This document shows, one piece after another, positions 35,311-43,718 of a stretch of DNA of 64,000 nt (position 1 is the stretch's first letter; the number at the start of each line of letters is the position of its first letter). The notes under the pieces are model-generated. The model saw only the letters and a list, made by a program, of their open reading frames with translations, did not search any database and was not told where the DNA came from. Where the stretch lies: assembly GCF_000217955.3 (NCBI RefSeq), contig NZ_AFOY02000019.1, positions 542,711 to 606,710 on the forward strand, given 5' to 3'. Made by a program: the position numbers and the translations under genes. This DNA is from Pseudomonas fluorescens HK44. Lineage in GTDB: Bacteria > Pseudomonadota > Gammaproteobacteria > Pseudomonadales > Pseudomonadaceae.

Positions 35311-35940
35311 GTGATCCGTGTACTGGTAGCCGAAGACCACACCATCGTCCGTGAAGGCATCAAACAGTTGATCGGCCTCGCCAAGGATTTGCTGGTGGTG
35401 GGGGAAGCGAGCAATGGCGAGCAACTGCTCGAGACCTTGCGCCACATTCCCTGCGAGGTGGTGTTACTGGATATCTCCATGCCCGGGGTTAACGGGCTGG
35501 AGGCCATTCCACGGATTCGCGCACTGAACAATCCGCCGGCGATCCTGGTGCTGTCGATGCATGACGAGGCGCAAATGGCGGCTCGTGCGTTGAAGGTTGG
35601 CGCCGCCGGTTATGCCACCAAGGACAGCGATCCGGCGTTGCTGCTGACGGCGATCCGCAAAGTCGCAGCAGGCGGGCGTTATATCGATCCGGAACTGGCG
35701 GACCGAATGGTCTTCGAGGTCGGCCTGACGGATTCGCGGCCGCTGCATTCGTTGCTCTCGGAGCGCGAGTTCTCGGTGTTCGAGCGCCTGGCCCAAGGTG
35801 CCAACGTCAATGACATCGCCCAGCAGCTGGCGTTGAGCAGCAAAACCATCAGCACCCACAAGGCGCGGCTGATGCAAAAACTCAACATCACCTCCCTCGC
35901 CGAACTGGTTAAGTACGCGATGGAGCACAAGCTCCTCTGA
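35311..35940 (+). CDS. agtR: Response regulator AgtR (NarL/FixJ family)
   Basis: A receiver domain with acidic pocket (AEDH), phospho-acceptor aspartate in VVLLDISMPGVNGLEA and KxxxxG lysine in YATKDSDPALLL is followed by a LuxR-type helix-turn-helix (LSEREFSVFERLAQGANVND, then SSKTISTHKARLMQKL). About 209 residues. I prefer GTG 35311 because GGAGAAG lies just upstream; ATG 35299 in the same frame would swallow that ribosome site. It is the partner of AgtS and probable activator of agtABCD, which follows. Confidence 0.9.
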   Translation: MIRVLVAEDHTIVREGIKQLIGLAKDLLVVGEASNGEQLLETLRHIPCEVVLLDISMPGVNGLEAIPRIRALNNPPAILVLSMHDEAQMAARALKVGAAGYATKDSDPALLLTAIRKVAAGGRYIDPELADRMVFEVGLTDSRPLHSLLSEREFSVFERLAQGANVNDIAQQLALSSKTISTHKARLMQKLNITSLAELVKYAMEHKLL

Positions 35941-35974
35941 TACCACCAACTCCACAGGTTCACTGCGGCTCAAT

Positions 35975-36040
35975 GTAGGAGCAAAGCTTGCTCGCGATGG
36001 CGTCCTTGAAATCGCCATCGCGAGCAAGCTTTGCTCCTAC
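35975..36040. repeat. REPIN with perfect 26-bp arms and very short loop
   Basis: Arms 35975-36000 and 36015-36040 are exact reverse complements (core ggagcaaagcttgctcgcga). Pairing even extends a few bases inward, giving a nearly continuous hairpin just past agtR. Confidence 0.93.
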
Positions 36041-36082
36041 AGAGGACGTGCGTGTTGGCATGTCCATTTGCGACATGACGGA

Positions 36083-36104
36083 AAGCCCGGCTCCACCGGC
36101 TTTT
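36083..36104 (+). terminator. Possible terminator after agtR
   Basis: AAGCCCGG-CTCCA-CCGGCTTTT hairpin with one bulged C and a short T run, downstream of agtR and its REPIN. Confidence 0.4.
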
Positions 36105-36165
36105 GTGGCTTGCAGCCTGATGCTGGCCACTATCGCTCATCGACATACTCAAACCCGCCATTCTT

Positions 36166-36181
36166 GTAGGGCAATCCCTAC
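36166..36181. promoter_or_regulatory. Palindromic candidate AgtR operator upstream of agtA
   Basis: GTAGGG-CAAT-CCCTAC, a perfect 6-bp palindrome with 4-bp spacer, centred about 118 bp before the agtA start. Its form suits a NarL/FixJ-type dimer. Assignment to AgtR is inference from position. Confidence 0.4.
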
Positions 36182-36291
36182 CCCCAACCTTCCATCCGGC
36201 TGAGGCGATTCTCTCCTGCGTCCCGATTTGCGCGGTCCCCAGCGTCCACTAGGCTTAGTCCACAGCAGTCATCAACAAAAAAGGTGTGGGT

Positions 36292-37416
36292 ATGAGCGAG
36301 GTCGATTCAAGCGCTGGGGCGAATGATGTTCTGGTCAGCTTTCGTGGAGTGCAAAAGAGCTACGACGGCGAGAACCTGATCGTCAAAGACCTCAACCTGG
36401 AGATTCGCAAAGGCGAATTCCTCACCTTGCTCGGGCCGTCCGGCTCCGGCAAGACCACCAGTCTGATGATGCTCGCCGGTTTCGAGACGCCGACCGCCGG
36501 CGAAATCCTGCTGGCCGGACGTGCGATCAACAACGTGCCGCCGCACAAGCGTGACATCGGCATGGTGTTCCAGAACTATGCATTGTTCCCGCACATGACG
36601 GTGGCCGAGAACCTCGCGTTCCCGCTGACCGTTCGTGGTCTGAACAAAAGCGACGTCAGTGACCGGGTCAAACGCGTGCTGAGCATGGTTCAGCTCGACG
36701 CGTTCGCCCAGCGTTATCCGGCGCAGCTTTCCGGTGGTCAGCAACAGCGTGTGGCACTGGCCCGGGCGCTGGTGTTCGAACCGCAACTGGTGCTGATGGA
36801 CGAACCGCTGGGCGCGCTGGATAAACAGCTGCGTGAACACATGCAAATGGAGATCAAGCACTTGCACCAGCGCCTCGGCGTGACCGTGGTCTACGTGACC
36901 CACGACCAGGGCGAAGCCCTGACCATGTCCGATCGGGTGGCGGTCTTCCATCAAGGCGAAATACAGCAGATCGCGCCACCGCGCGAGCTCTATGAAAAGC
37001 CGAAAAACACCTTCGTTGCCAACTTCATTGGCGAGAACAACCGTCTCAACGGCCGTTTGCACAGCCACATCGGTGACCGCTGCGTGGTTGAGCTGGGGCG
37101 TGGTGAAAAGGTCGAAGCGCTGGCAGTGAATGTCGGCAAGACCGGCGAGCCAGTGACGCTGTCCATTCGTCCGGAGCGCGTGAGCCTCAATGGTGCAAGC
37201 GATCTGTGCGTCAACCGCTTCTCGGGAAGGGTGGCGGAATTCATCTATCTGGGCGACCACGTCCGTGTTCGCCTGGAAGTCTGCGGCAAGACCGACTTCT
37301 TCGTGAAACAGCCGATTGCCGAGCTCGATCCGGCGCTGGCGGTCGGAGACGTGGTACCGCTTGGCTGGCAGGTCGAACACGTTCGCGCGCTCGATCCACT
37401 TCTAGAGGCGAACTGA
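36292..37416 (+). CDS. agtA: ABC transporter ATP-binding protein AgtA (GABA/5-aminovalerate uptake)
   Basis: A 374-residue PotA-type ATPase: Walker A LLGPSGSGKTTSLMML, signature LSGGQQQRVALARAL, Walker B LVLMDEPLGALD, and a C-terminal TOBE domain. ATG 36292 is preceded by AAGGTG; GTG 36286 is a less likely start. In P. aeruginosa agtABCD imports 4-aminobutyrate and 5-aminovalerate. It heads the transporter operon. The polyamine-type family alone would allow other cationic substrates; synteny with agtSR favours the Agt assignment. Confidence 0.88.
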   Translation: MSEVDSSAGANDVLVSFRGVQKSYDGENLIVKDLNLEIRKGEFLTLLGPSGSGKTTSLMMLAGFETPTAGEILLAGRAINNVPPHKRDIGMVFQNYALFPHMTVAENLAFPLTVRGLNKSDVSDRVKRVLSMVQLDAFAQRYPAQLSGGQQQRVALARALVFEPQLVLMDEPLGALDKQLREHMQMEIKHLHQRLGVTVVYVTHDQGEALTMSDRVAVFHQGEIQQIAPPRELYEKPKNTFVANFIGENNRLNGRLHSHIGDRCVVELGRGEKVEALAVNVGKTGEPVTLSIRPERVSLNGASDLCVNRFSGRVAEFIYLGDHVRVRLEVCGKTDFFVKQPIAELDPALAVGDVVPLGWQVEHVRALDPLLEAN

Positions 37417-37462
37417 TCGCCCCGGCTTCACCAACACCAACCGCACGTGGAGAGAACAATAA

Positions 37463-38503
37463 ATGTTGAGATCCCTGAAACTCACAGCACTGGCACTTGG
37501 CATGATGGGCGCGGCCCATGCAATGGCCGGTCCCGACCTGACCGTGGTGTCGTTTGGCGGCGCGAACAAGGCGGCGCAGGTCAAGGCCTTCTATGCACCG
37601 TGGGAAGCCGCGGGCAACGGCAAGATTGTCGCCGGTGAATACAACGGTGAGATGGCCAAGGTCAAAGCCATGGTCGACACCAAGAGCGTGTCCTGGGATC
37701 TGGTAGAGGTTGAATCGCCAGAACTGTCCCGTGGTTGCGACGAAGACATGTTCGAGCCGCTCGACCCGGCACTGTTCGGCAAATCCGAAGACTACGTGAA
37801 GGGCGCCATCCAGCCATGCGGCGTGGGCTTCTTCGTGTGGTCGACCGTGTTGGCCTACAACGCCGACAAACTGGCAAGCGCACCGACCAGCTGGGTGGAT
37901 TTCTGGGACACCAAGAAATTCCCGGGTAAACGTGGCCTGCGTAAAGGCGCCAAGTACACCCTGGAATTCGCCTTGATGGCCGACGGTGTTGCGCCGAAAG
38001 ACGTCTACAAAGTGCTGGCCAGCAAGGACGGTCAGGACCGCGCCTTCAAGAAACTCGATGAGCTCAAGCCAAGCATTCAGTGGTGGGAAGCGGGCGCTCA
38101 ACCGCCGCAGTATCTGGCTTCCGGCGACGTGGTCATGAGTTCGGCCTACAACGGCCGGATCGCTGCCGTGCAGAAAGAAAGCAACCTGAAAGTGGTATGG
38201 AACGGCGGCATCTACGACTTCGATGCCTGGGCGATTCCAAAAGGCCTGGATAAAACCCGCGCCGCAGCCGCGAAGAAATTCATCGCGTACTCGGTCATGC
38301 CGCAACAACAGAAAACCTACTCGGAAAACATCGCTTACGGCCCGGCCAATACCCAAGCCGTATCGCTGTTGTCCAAAGACATTCTGAAAGACATGCCGAC
38401 CACCCCGGAAAACATCGCCAACCAGGTGCAGATCGACGTCAGTTTCTGGGCTGACAACGGCGAGCAACTGGAACAGCGTTTCAACTCGTGGGCTGCGAAG
38501 TAA
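37463..38503 (+). CDS. agtB: Periplasmic substrate-binding protein AgtB
   Basis: A 346-residue PotD/SpuD-like binding protein. The signal peptide reads LKLTALALGMMGAAHAMAGP, and the mature part starts DLTVVSFGGANKAAQ. GGAGAG lies 8 bases before ATG 37463. It delivers the amino acid to the AgtCD permease. A stem-loop with a T run follows its stop, before the permease genes, so the binding protein is probably made in excess over the membrane parts, as usual for ABC importers. P. aeruginosa has an additional binding-protein gene (PA0602) before its ATPase gene; no copy is present here. Confidence 0.88.
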   Translation: MLRSLKLTALALGMMGAAHAMAGPDLTVVSFGGANKAAQVKAFYAPWEAAGNGKIVAGEYNGEMAKVKAMVDTKSVSWDLVEVESPELSRGCDEDMFEPLDPALFGKSEDYVKGAIQPCGVGFFVWSTVLAYNADKLASAPTSWVDFWDTKKFPGKRGLRKGAKYTLEFALMADGVAPKDVYKVLASKDGQDRAFKKLDELKPSIQWWEAGAQPPQYLASGDVVMSSAYNGRIAAVQKESNLKVVWNGGIYDFDAWAIPKGLDKTRAAAAKKFIAYSVMPQQQKTYSENIAYGPANTQAVSLLSKDILKDMPTTPENIANQVQIDVSFWADNGEQLEQRFNSWAAK

Positions 38504-38511
38504 GCAGAGGG

Positions 38512-38537
38512 CTCGCCCTCCTGTGAGGGCGAGTTTT
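38512..38537 (+). terminator. Intra-operon stem-loop after agtB
   Basis: CTCGCCCTC-CTGT-GAGGGCGAG followed by TTTT: a perfect 9-bp stem. It probably acts as a partial terminator or mRNA stabiliser between agtB and agtC. Confidence 0.75.
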
Positions 38538-38649
38538 GTGGCGAGGGAGCTTGCTCCCGCTTGAGTGCGCAGCACTCACAAAATGGGTGGTTGTTAACAG
38601 CATTTTGGGGCCGCTTCGCAGCCCAGCGCGAGCAAGCTCGCTCGCCACA
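38537..38649. repeat. REP pair (gtggcgaggg class) inside the agt operon
   Basis: Inverted arms at 38537-38560 (core tgtggcgagggagcttgctc) and 38626-38649 (core gagcaagctcgctcgccaca), within the agtB-agtC spacer. Confidence 0.9.
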
Positions 38650-38697
38650 AAACTCGCTCCCACATTAACGATTGATCAAAGAATTTCGGAGTTCGCC

Positions 38698-39945
38698 ATG
38701 GCCATCGCCGTTCCCCTGAACGAGGGCACCCATCGCACCTTGAAGCAGCGCCTTGCGCGTGCCGAGCGGGTCAACCGCTGGAAGGCCCAGGCCCTGATCG
38801 CGCCGTTGGTGCTGTTTCTGTTGTTGGTGTTTCTGGTGCCGATCGTGGCGCTGCTCTACAAAAGTGTCGGTAACCCGGAAGTGGTCGGCGGGATGCCGCG
38901 CACCGTGTCTGCCATTGCGAGCTGGGATGGCCGAGGCTTGCCGGCGGATCCGGTCTTCAAGGCTGCCAGCGAGGACCTCCTTGAGGCTCGCAAGAATCAA
39001 AGCCTGGGCGATCTGTCCAAGCGATTGAATATGGAGTTGGCCGGCTATCGCAGCCTGCTGACCAAAACCGCGCGAGCGCTGCCGTTCAAAACTGAACCGG
39101 CCTCCTATAAAGACGCGCTCGAAGCAGTGGATGAGCGCTGGGGCGACCCGGCCTACTGGCAAGCGGTACGCCGCAACACCAGCAGCATCACGCCGTATTA
39201 CCTGTTGGCGGCGGTCGACCACCGGATCAATGACCTCGGCGAAATTGCCCCGGCGACCCCTGATCAGGCGATCTACCTCGAGATTTTTGCCCGGACCTTC
39301 TGGATGGGCTTGGTCATTACCGCGATCTGCCTGGTGCTGGCCTATCCGTTGGCGTATCTGCTGGCTAACCTGCCGTCGCGTCAAAGCAACCTGCTGATGA
39401 TTCTGGTGCTGTTGCCGTTCTGGACCTCAATTCTGGTACGGGTGGCGGCGTGGATTGTCTTGTTGCAATCGGGCGGGCTGATCAACAGCGCGTTGATGGC
39501 CATGGGCATCATCGATAAGCCGCTGGCACTGGTATTCAACCGCACCGGGGTTTACATCTCGATGGTGCACATCCTGCTGCCGTTCATGATTCTGCCGATC
39601 TACAGCGTGATGAAAGGCATCTCGCCAACCTACATGCGTGCGGCCATTTCCCTGGGCTGTCATCCGTTCGCCAGCTTCTGGCGGGTGTATTTCCCGCAGA
39701 CCTATGCCGGTGTCGGCGCCGGTTGCCTGTTGGTGTTCATCCTGGCGATTGGTTACTACATCACCCCGGCGCTGCTCGGCAGCCCGAACGATCAGATGGT
39801 CAGTTACTTCGTCGCCTTCTACACCAACACCAGCATCAACTGGGGCATGGCGACCGCACTCGGTGGGCTGCTGCTGTTGGCGACCGTCGTGCTCTATCTG
39901 ATTTACAGCTGGCTGGTAGGCGCGAGCCGCCTGCGTCTGAGCTAA
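38698..39945 (+). CDS. agtC: ABC transporter permease AgtC
   Basis: A 415-residue inner-membrane permease. The first helix (ALIAPLVLFLLLVFLVPIVA) is followed by an unusually long non-membrane segment of about 150 residues. Five further helices and a BPD_transp_1 domain follow, with the EAA-like loop YMRAAISLGCHPFASFWRVY. ATG 38698 has GGAG upstream; the frame is open further 5' but lies in the REP spacer. With AgtD it forms the transmembrane pathway. The large loop between helices 1 and 2 is longer than in E. coli PotB. Confidence 0.88.
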   Translation: MAIAVPLNEGTHRTLKQRLARAERVNRWKAQALIAPLVLFLLLVFLVPIVALLYKSVGNPEVVGGMPRTVSAIASWDGRGLPADPVFKAASEDLLEARKNQSLGDLSKRLNMELAGYRSLLTKTARALPFKTEPASYKDALEAVDERWGDPAYWQAVRRNTSSITPYYLLAAVDHRINDLGEIAPATPDQAIYLEIFARTFWMGLVITAICLVLAYPLAYLLANLPSRQSNLLMILVLLPFWTSILVRVAAWIVLLQSGGLINSALMAMGIIDKPLALVFNRTGVYISMVHILLPFMILPIYSVMKGISPTYMRAAISLGCHPFASFWRVYFPQTYAGVGAGCLLVFILAIGYYITPALLGSPNDQMVSYFVAFYTNTSINWGMATALGGLLLLATVVLYLIYSWLVGASRLRLS

Positions 39946-39958
39946 GGGGAGAATCGAA

Positions 39959-40783
39959 ATGCTGAGTCCTTATATGTCGCCCATCGAACGGGTGTGGTTC
40001 TACAGCTTGCGCACGCTCTGCGGGCTAATCCTGTTGTTCCTGATTTTGCCGGTGCTGGTGATCATCCCGCTGTCGTTCAACTCAGGGAGTTTTCTGGTCT
40101 ACCCGCTGCAAGGGTTCTCGTTGCACTGGTACCAGGACTTCTTCGCCTCGGCCGAATGGATGCGTTCGCTGAAGAACAGCATGATCGTCGCCCCGGCGGC
40201 GACGGTGCTGGCGATGGTCTTCGGTACATTGGCGGCGATTGGCCTGACCCGTGGCGACTTCCCCGGCAAGGCACTGGTGATGGCGCTGGTGATCTCGCCG
40301 ATGGTAGTGCCGGTGGTGATTATCGGGGTGGCCAGTTACCTGGCTTTCGCTCCGCTGGGGTTTGGCAACAGCTTTATCTCGCTGATCGTCGTGCATGCGG
40401 TGCTGGGCGTACCGTTCGTGATCATTACCGTGTCGGCGACGTTGCAAGGTTTTAACCAGAACCTGGTGCGGGCTGCCGCCAGCCTGGGGGCTTCGCCACT
40501 GACGACGTTCCGCCGCGTGACCTTGCCGTTGATCGCACCGGGGGTGATTTCCGGGGCGCTGTTTGCCTTCGCGACGTCGTTCGATGAGGTGGTGGTCACG
40601 TTGTTCCTTGCCGGTCCCCAGCAGGCGACGTTGCCACGGCAGATGTTCAGCGGTATCCGCGAAAACCTGAGCCCGACCATCGCCGCCGCCGCAACGCTGC
40701 TGATCGCTTTCTCGGTGTTCCTGCTGCTGACCCTGGAATGGCTACGTGGCCGCAGCGAGAAACTGCGTACCGCGCAGGTGTAA
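39959..40783 (+). CDS. agtD: ABC transporter permease AgtD
   Basis: A 274-residue permease of the PotC type with about six helices (for example LCGLILLFLILPVLVIIPLS) and an EAA loop LVRAAASLGASPLTTFRRVT. GGGGAGAATCG precedes ATG 39959, 13 bp after agtC. It is the last gene of agtABCD and is followed by a REPIN. Confidence 0.88.
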   Translation: MLSPYMSPIERVWFYSLRTLCGLILLFLILPVLVIIPLSFNSGSFLVYPLQGFSLHWYQDFFASAEWMRSLKNSMIVAPAATVLAMVFGTLAAIGLTRGDFPGKALVMALVISPMVVPVVIIGVASYLAFAPLGFGNSFISLIVVHAVLGVPFVIITVSATLQGFNQNLVRAAASLGASPLTTFRRVTLPLIAPGVISGALFAFATSFDEVVVTLFLAGPQQATLPRQMFSGIRENLSPTIAAAATLLIAFSVFLLLTLEWLRGRSEKLRTAQV

Positions 40784-40788
40784 CGCTA

Positions 40789-40882
40789 CCTGTGGGAGCG
40801 AGCCTGCTCGCGATAGCAGACTGTCAGTCGACATCAAGAGTGAATGTCAGTCCCTCATCGCGAGCAGGCTCGCTCCCACAGG
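40789..40882. repeat. REPIN with perfect 26-bp arms after agtD
   Basis: Arms 40789-40814 and 40857-40882 are exact reverse complements (core gtgggagcgagcctgctcgc). Confidence 0.93.
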
Positions 40883-40987
40883 GCGAATTTCTGTGAGCGT
40901 CTGCTCATTCACTCGCGCAATAACAGACAAACCCCAATCCCCAGCTACTATTGTGCCCAGCTTCCCTATTTATAAGAGGCTGCGCAC

Positions 40988-42136
40988 ATGAGTATTTCCT
41001 CTTTCAAAATCGCTCACAAATTGCTCACCGGTGCAGGCGCCATTGAGCAGTTGGCCGACGAGCTGACCCGTCTGGATGTCGACTACCCACTGATCGTTAC
41101 CGATGCCTCGCTGGTCAAGTCCGGCACGGTGGAGTTGGCGCTGGCGCAACTGGGTGGACGTACTTACGAGATTTTTGATCGGGTGTTGCCCGACCCGGAA
41201 ATCGCCATCGTTGAAGACTGCATGCGCGTCTACCGCGATGGCGGGCATGACGGCCTGATCGGTCTCGGGGGCGGCAGCGCCATCGACATCGCCAAAAGTG
41301 TTGCAGCTTATGCCGGTTACCACGGGGCGCTCGAGGACTTGTTCGGTATCGATCAGGTGCCGCGTAAAGGCCCGCCGCTGATTGCGATTCCGACCACCGC
41401 CGGCACCGGTTCGGAAGTCACCAACGTGGCGATACTGTCCGACAAGGTCGCGCAGCTGAAAAAAGGCATCATCAGCGATTATCTGTTGCCGGACGTGGCG
41501 CTGGTCAGTCCGCAAATGACCCTGACGTGTCCGCGCAGCGTGACGGCCGCCAGTGGCGTCGATGCGCTGGTGCACGCTGTCGAATCCTACCTGTCGCTCA
41601 ACGCCTCGCCGATCACCGACGCACTGGCCATCGGCGCTATCAAGCTGATCATCAAGGCATTGCCCAAGGCCTACACCAATCCTTCGAACTTGCAGGCCCG
41701 TGAAGACATGGCCACCGCCAGCCTGATGGCCGGCATGGCGTTCGGCAACGCCGGGGTCGGCGCGGTACATGCCTTGGCCTACCCGCTGGGCGGACGTTTC
41801 AACGTGACGCACGGTGTGAGCAACGCCTTGCTGCTTCCGTATGTCATGGCCTGGAACAAGATGGCGTGTATCGAACGCATGCAGGATATCGCCGAGGCGC
41901 TTGGGGTGAAAACGGCGCAGTTGAGCGCTGACGAGGCGGCGGATAAAGCGGTCGAGGCCATGGCGCGACTCTGTGCCGCAGTGGAAATCCCCCAGGGCCT
42001 GCACAGCCTTGGGATACCGGAAGACGCAATCCCGGCGATGGCTGTGGAGGCCGCAGGAATAGAGCGATTGATGCGCAACAACCCGCGTAAATTGAGCACC
42101 GCCGATATTGAGAAGATCTATCGAGCGGCCTACTAG
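40988..42136 (+). CDS. Iron-containing alcohol dehydrogenase
   Basis: A 382-residue group III ADH. NAD-binding GLGGGSAIDIAKSVAAY and TTAGTGSEVTNVAIL are present. Metal ligands are in SGVDALVHAVESYLS (D and H) and GAVHALAYPLGGRFNVTHGV (two H). The substrate is not readable; relatives oxidise short alcohols or reduce aldehydes. It lies between agtABCD and rpe, where P. aeruginosa has no such gene as far as I recall. A role in oxidising an intermediate of GABA or diamine use is possible but unproven. Confidence 0.9.
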   Translation: MSISSFKIAHKLLTGAGAIEQLADELTRLDVDYPLIVTDASLVKSGTVELALAQLGGRTYEIFDRVLPDPEIAIVEDCMRVYRDGGHDGLIGLGGGSAIDIAKSVAAYAGYHGALEDLFGIDQVPRKGPPLIAIPTTAGTGSEVTNVAILSDKVAQLKKGIISDYLLPDVALVSPQMTLTCPRSVTAASGVDALVHAVESYLSLNASPITDALAIGAIKLIIKALPKAYTNPSNLQAREDMATASLMAGMAFGNAGVGAVHALAYPLGGRFNVTHGVSNALLLPYVMAWNKMACIERMQDIAEALGVKTAQLSADEAADKAVEAMARLCAAVEIPQGLHSLGIPEDAIPAMAVEAAGIERLMRNNPRKLSTADIEKIYRAAY

Positions 42137-42228
42137 GGGCAGACCCAATCATCGCGGTCACGGTGCGCGCGTCAAAGCATGAGGTATACAATGCGCGCCA
42201 TCGTGATTCTGCTCAAAAAAGGTGCGTC

Positions 42229-42903
42229 ATGCAGCCCTTCGCTATTGCTCCGTCGATTCTCTCCGCTGATTTCGCCCGTCTGGGCGAGGAAGTAGACAAC
42301 GTTCTGGCCGCTGGCGCCGACATCGTTCACTTCGATGTCATGGACAACCACTACGTGCCAAACCTGACCATCGGGCCGATGGTTTGCTCGGCATTGCGCA
42401 AATACGGCATCACCGCGCCCATCGACGCGCACCTGATGGTCAGCCCGGTAGACCGCATCATCGGCGACTTCATCGACGCCGGTGCGACCTACATCACCTT
42501 CCACCCTGAAGCCACGCTGCATGTCGACCGCTCCCTGCAAATGATCCGCGAAGGCGGTTGCAAGGCGGGCCTGGTGTTCAACCCGGCGACCCCGCTGGAC
42601 GTGCTCAAGTACGTGATGGACAAGGTCGACATGATCCTGCTGATGAGCGTCAACCCGGGCTTCGGCGGGCAGAAGTTCATTCCCGGTACCCTCGACAAGT
42701 TGCGTGAAGCGCGCGCGCTGATCGATGCGTCGGGCCGTGACATTCGTCTGGAAATCGACGGTGGCGTGAACGTGAACAACATCCGCGAAATCGCCGCCGC
42801 TGGCGCTGACACCTTTGTCGCCGGTTCGGCCATCTTTAACGCCCCGAACTACCAGGAAGTGATTGAAAAGATGCGTTCCGAACTGGCGCTGGCTCGCCCA
42901 TGA
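42229..42903 (+). CDS. rpe: Ribulose-phosphate 3-epimerase Rpe
   Basis: A 224-residue TIM barrel. It begins PFAIAPSILSADFARLGEEV and carries metal and catalytic residues in VHFDVMDNHYVPNLTIGPMV, DAHLMV and LMSVNPGFGGQKFIP, with EIDGGVN near the end. It interconverts ribulose-5-P and xylulose-5-P. The start is ATG 42229, preceded by AAAAAAGGTG; the frame is open upstream but lacks family sequence. It overlaps gph by four bases. Confidence 0.97.
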   Translation: MQPFAIAPSILSADFARLGEEVDNVLAAGADIVHFDVMDNHYVPNLTIGPMVCSALRKYGITAPIDAHLMVSPVDRIIGDFIDAGATYITFHPEATLHVDRSLQMIREGGCKAGLVFNPATPLDVLKYVMDKVDMILLMSVNPGFGGQKFIPGTLDKLREARALIDASGRDIRLEIDGGVNVNNIREIAAAGADTFVAGSAIFNAPNYQEVIEKMRSELALARP

Positions 42904-43718
42904 GTGGTTTTGAGCAGTTGTTCCCGGGGCATCTGCCGCGGCTGGTGATGTTCGATCTGGATGGCACGTTGATCGATTCGGTGCCGGACCTCGCAGTGGC
43001 TGTGGATAACATGCTGCTCAAACTCGGGCGTGCCCCGGCTGGTCTCGACGCGGTGCGCGAATGGGTGGGCAACGGTGCGCCGGTGCTGGTCCGTCGTGCA
43101 CTGGCGGGCAATATCGATCACGCGAGTGTCGATGATGTCGAGGCCGAGCACGCGCTGGAGATCTTCATGGAAGCCTACGCGGACGGCCATGAACTGACGG
43201 TGGTCTACCCTGGCGTACGCGACACCCTGAAGTGGCTGCACAAGCAGGGCGTCGAAATGGCGCTGATCACCAACAAGCCGGAGCGCTTCGTCGCGCCGTT
43301 GCTGGATCAGATGAAAATCGGCCGCTACTTCCGCTGGATCATCGGCGGCGACACCCTGGCGCAGAAAAAACCTGACCCGGCGGCGCTGTTTTTCGTGATG
43401 AAGATGGCCAATATACCGGCCTCGCAATCGTTGTTTGTCGGTGACTCGCGCAGCGACGTGCTGGCGGCCAAGGCGGCCGGCGTGAAGTGCGTAGCCCTGA
43501 GCTACGGCTATAACCATGGCCGGCCGATTGCCGAAGAGTCTCCGGCGCTGGTGATCGACGATCTGCGCAAGCTAATTCCCGGTTGCCTGGATCCAGCCGC
43601 TGAGATAACGTTGCCCGACGCTGTTCAATCCCCTCCTGGAAACTCCATCGTGGTGGTCACTCGCAAACTCTGGATGAAAGTCATCAAGGCCCTGGCCCGC
43701 TGGCGTTGGCGCGCCTGA
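42900..43718 (+). CDS. gph: Phosphoglycolate phosphatase Gph with trp-leader C-terminal tail
   Basis: A 272-residue HAD hydrolase with nucleophile motif VMFDLDGTLIDSVPDL, motif II LITNKPERF, motif III lysine (QKKPDPAAL) and motif IV FVGDSRSDVLAAKAAG. It removes phosphate from 2-phosphoglycolate. The HAD core ends near residue 225; the remaining approximately 45 residues are an extension ending KLWMKVIKALARWRWRA, with three Trp codons. This tail is nearly identical to the leader peptide before trpG (see 47501-47587), so the gph 3' end doubles as the trpE leader. It overlaps rpe by four bases; trpE begins 70 bp downstream. Confidence 0.95.
   Translation: MSGFEQLFPGHLPRLVMFDLDGTLIDSVPDLAVAVDNMLLKLGRAPAGLDAVREWVGNGAPVLVRRALAGNIDHASVDDVEAEHALEIFMEAYADGHELTVVYPGVRDTLKWLHKQGVEMALITNKPERFVAPLLDQMKIGRYFRWIIGGDTLAQKKPDPAALFFVMKMANIPASQSLFVGDSRSDVLAAKAAGVKCVALSYGYNHGRPIAEESPALVIDDLRKLIPGCLDPAAEITLPDAVQSPPGNSIVVVTRKLWMKVIKALARWRWRA
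43674..43718 (+). CDS. Putative trpE leader peptide, in frame inside the gph 3' end
   Basis: Fourteen codons from ATG 43674 encode MKVIKALARWRWRA and share the gph stop codon. Two Trp codons are one codon apart, as expected for an attenuation leader. No strong ribosome site precedes the ATG, so the signal may instead be read by ribosomes finishing gph. The match to the trpG leader is 36 of 39 nt over 43680-43718. Confidence 0.5.
   Translation: MKVIKALARWRWRA

Noticed and set aside
35187..40882. Repeated palindromes that could suggest a CRISPR array
   Set aside because: They are inverted REP pairs hundreds to thousands of bases apart, without regular spacers or cas genes.
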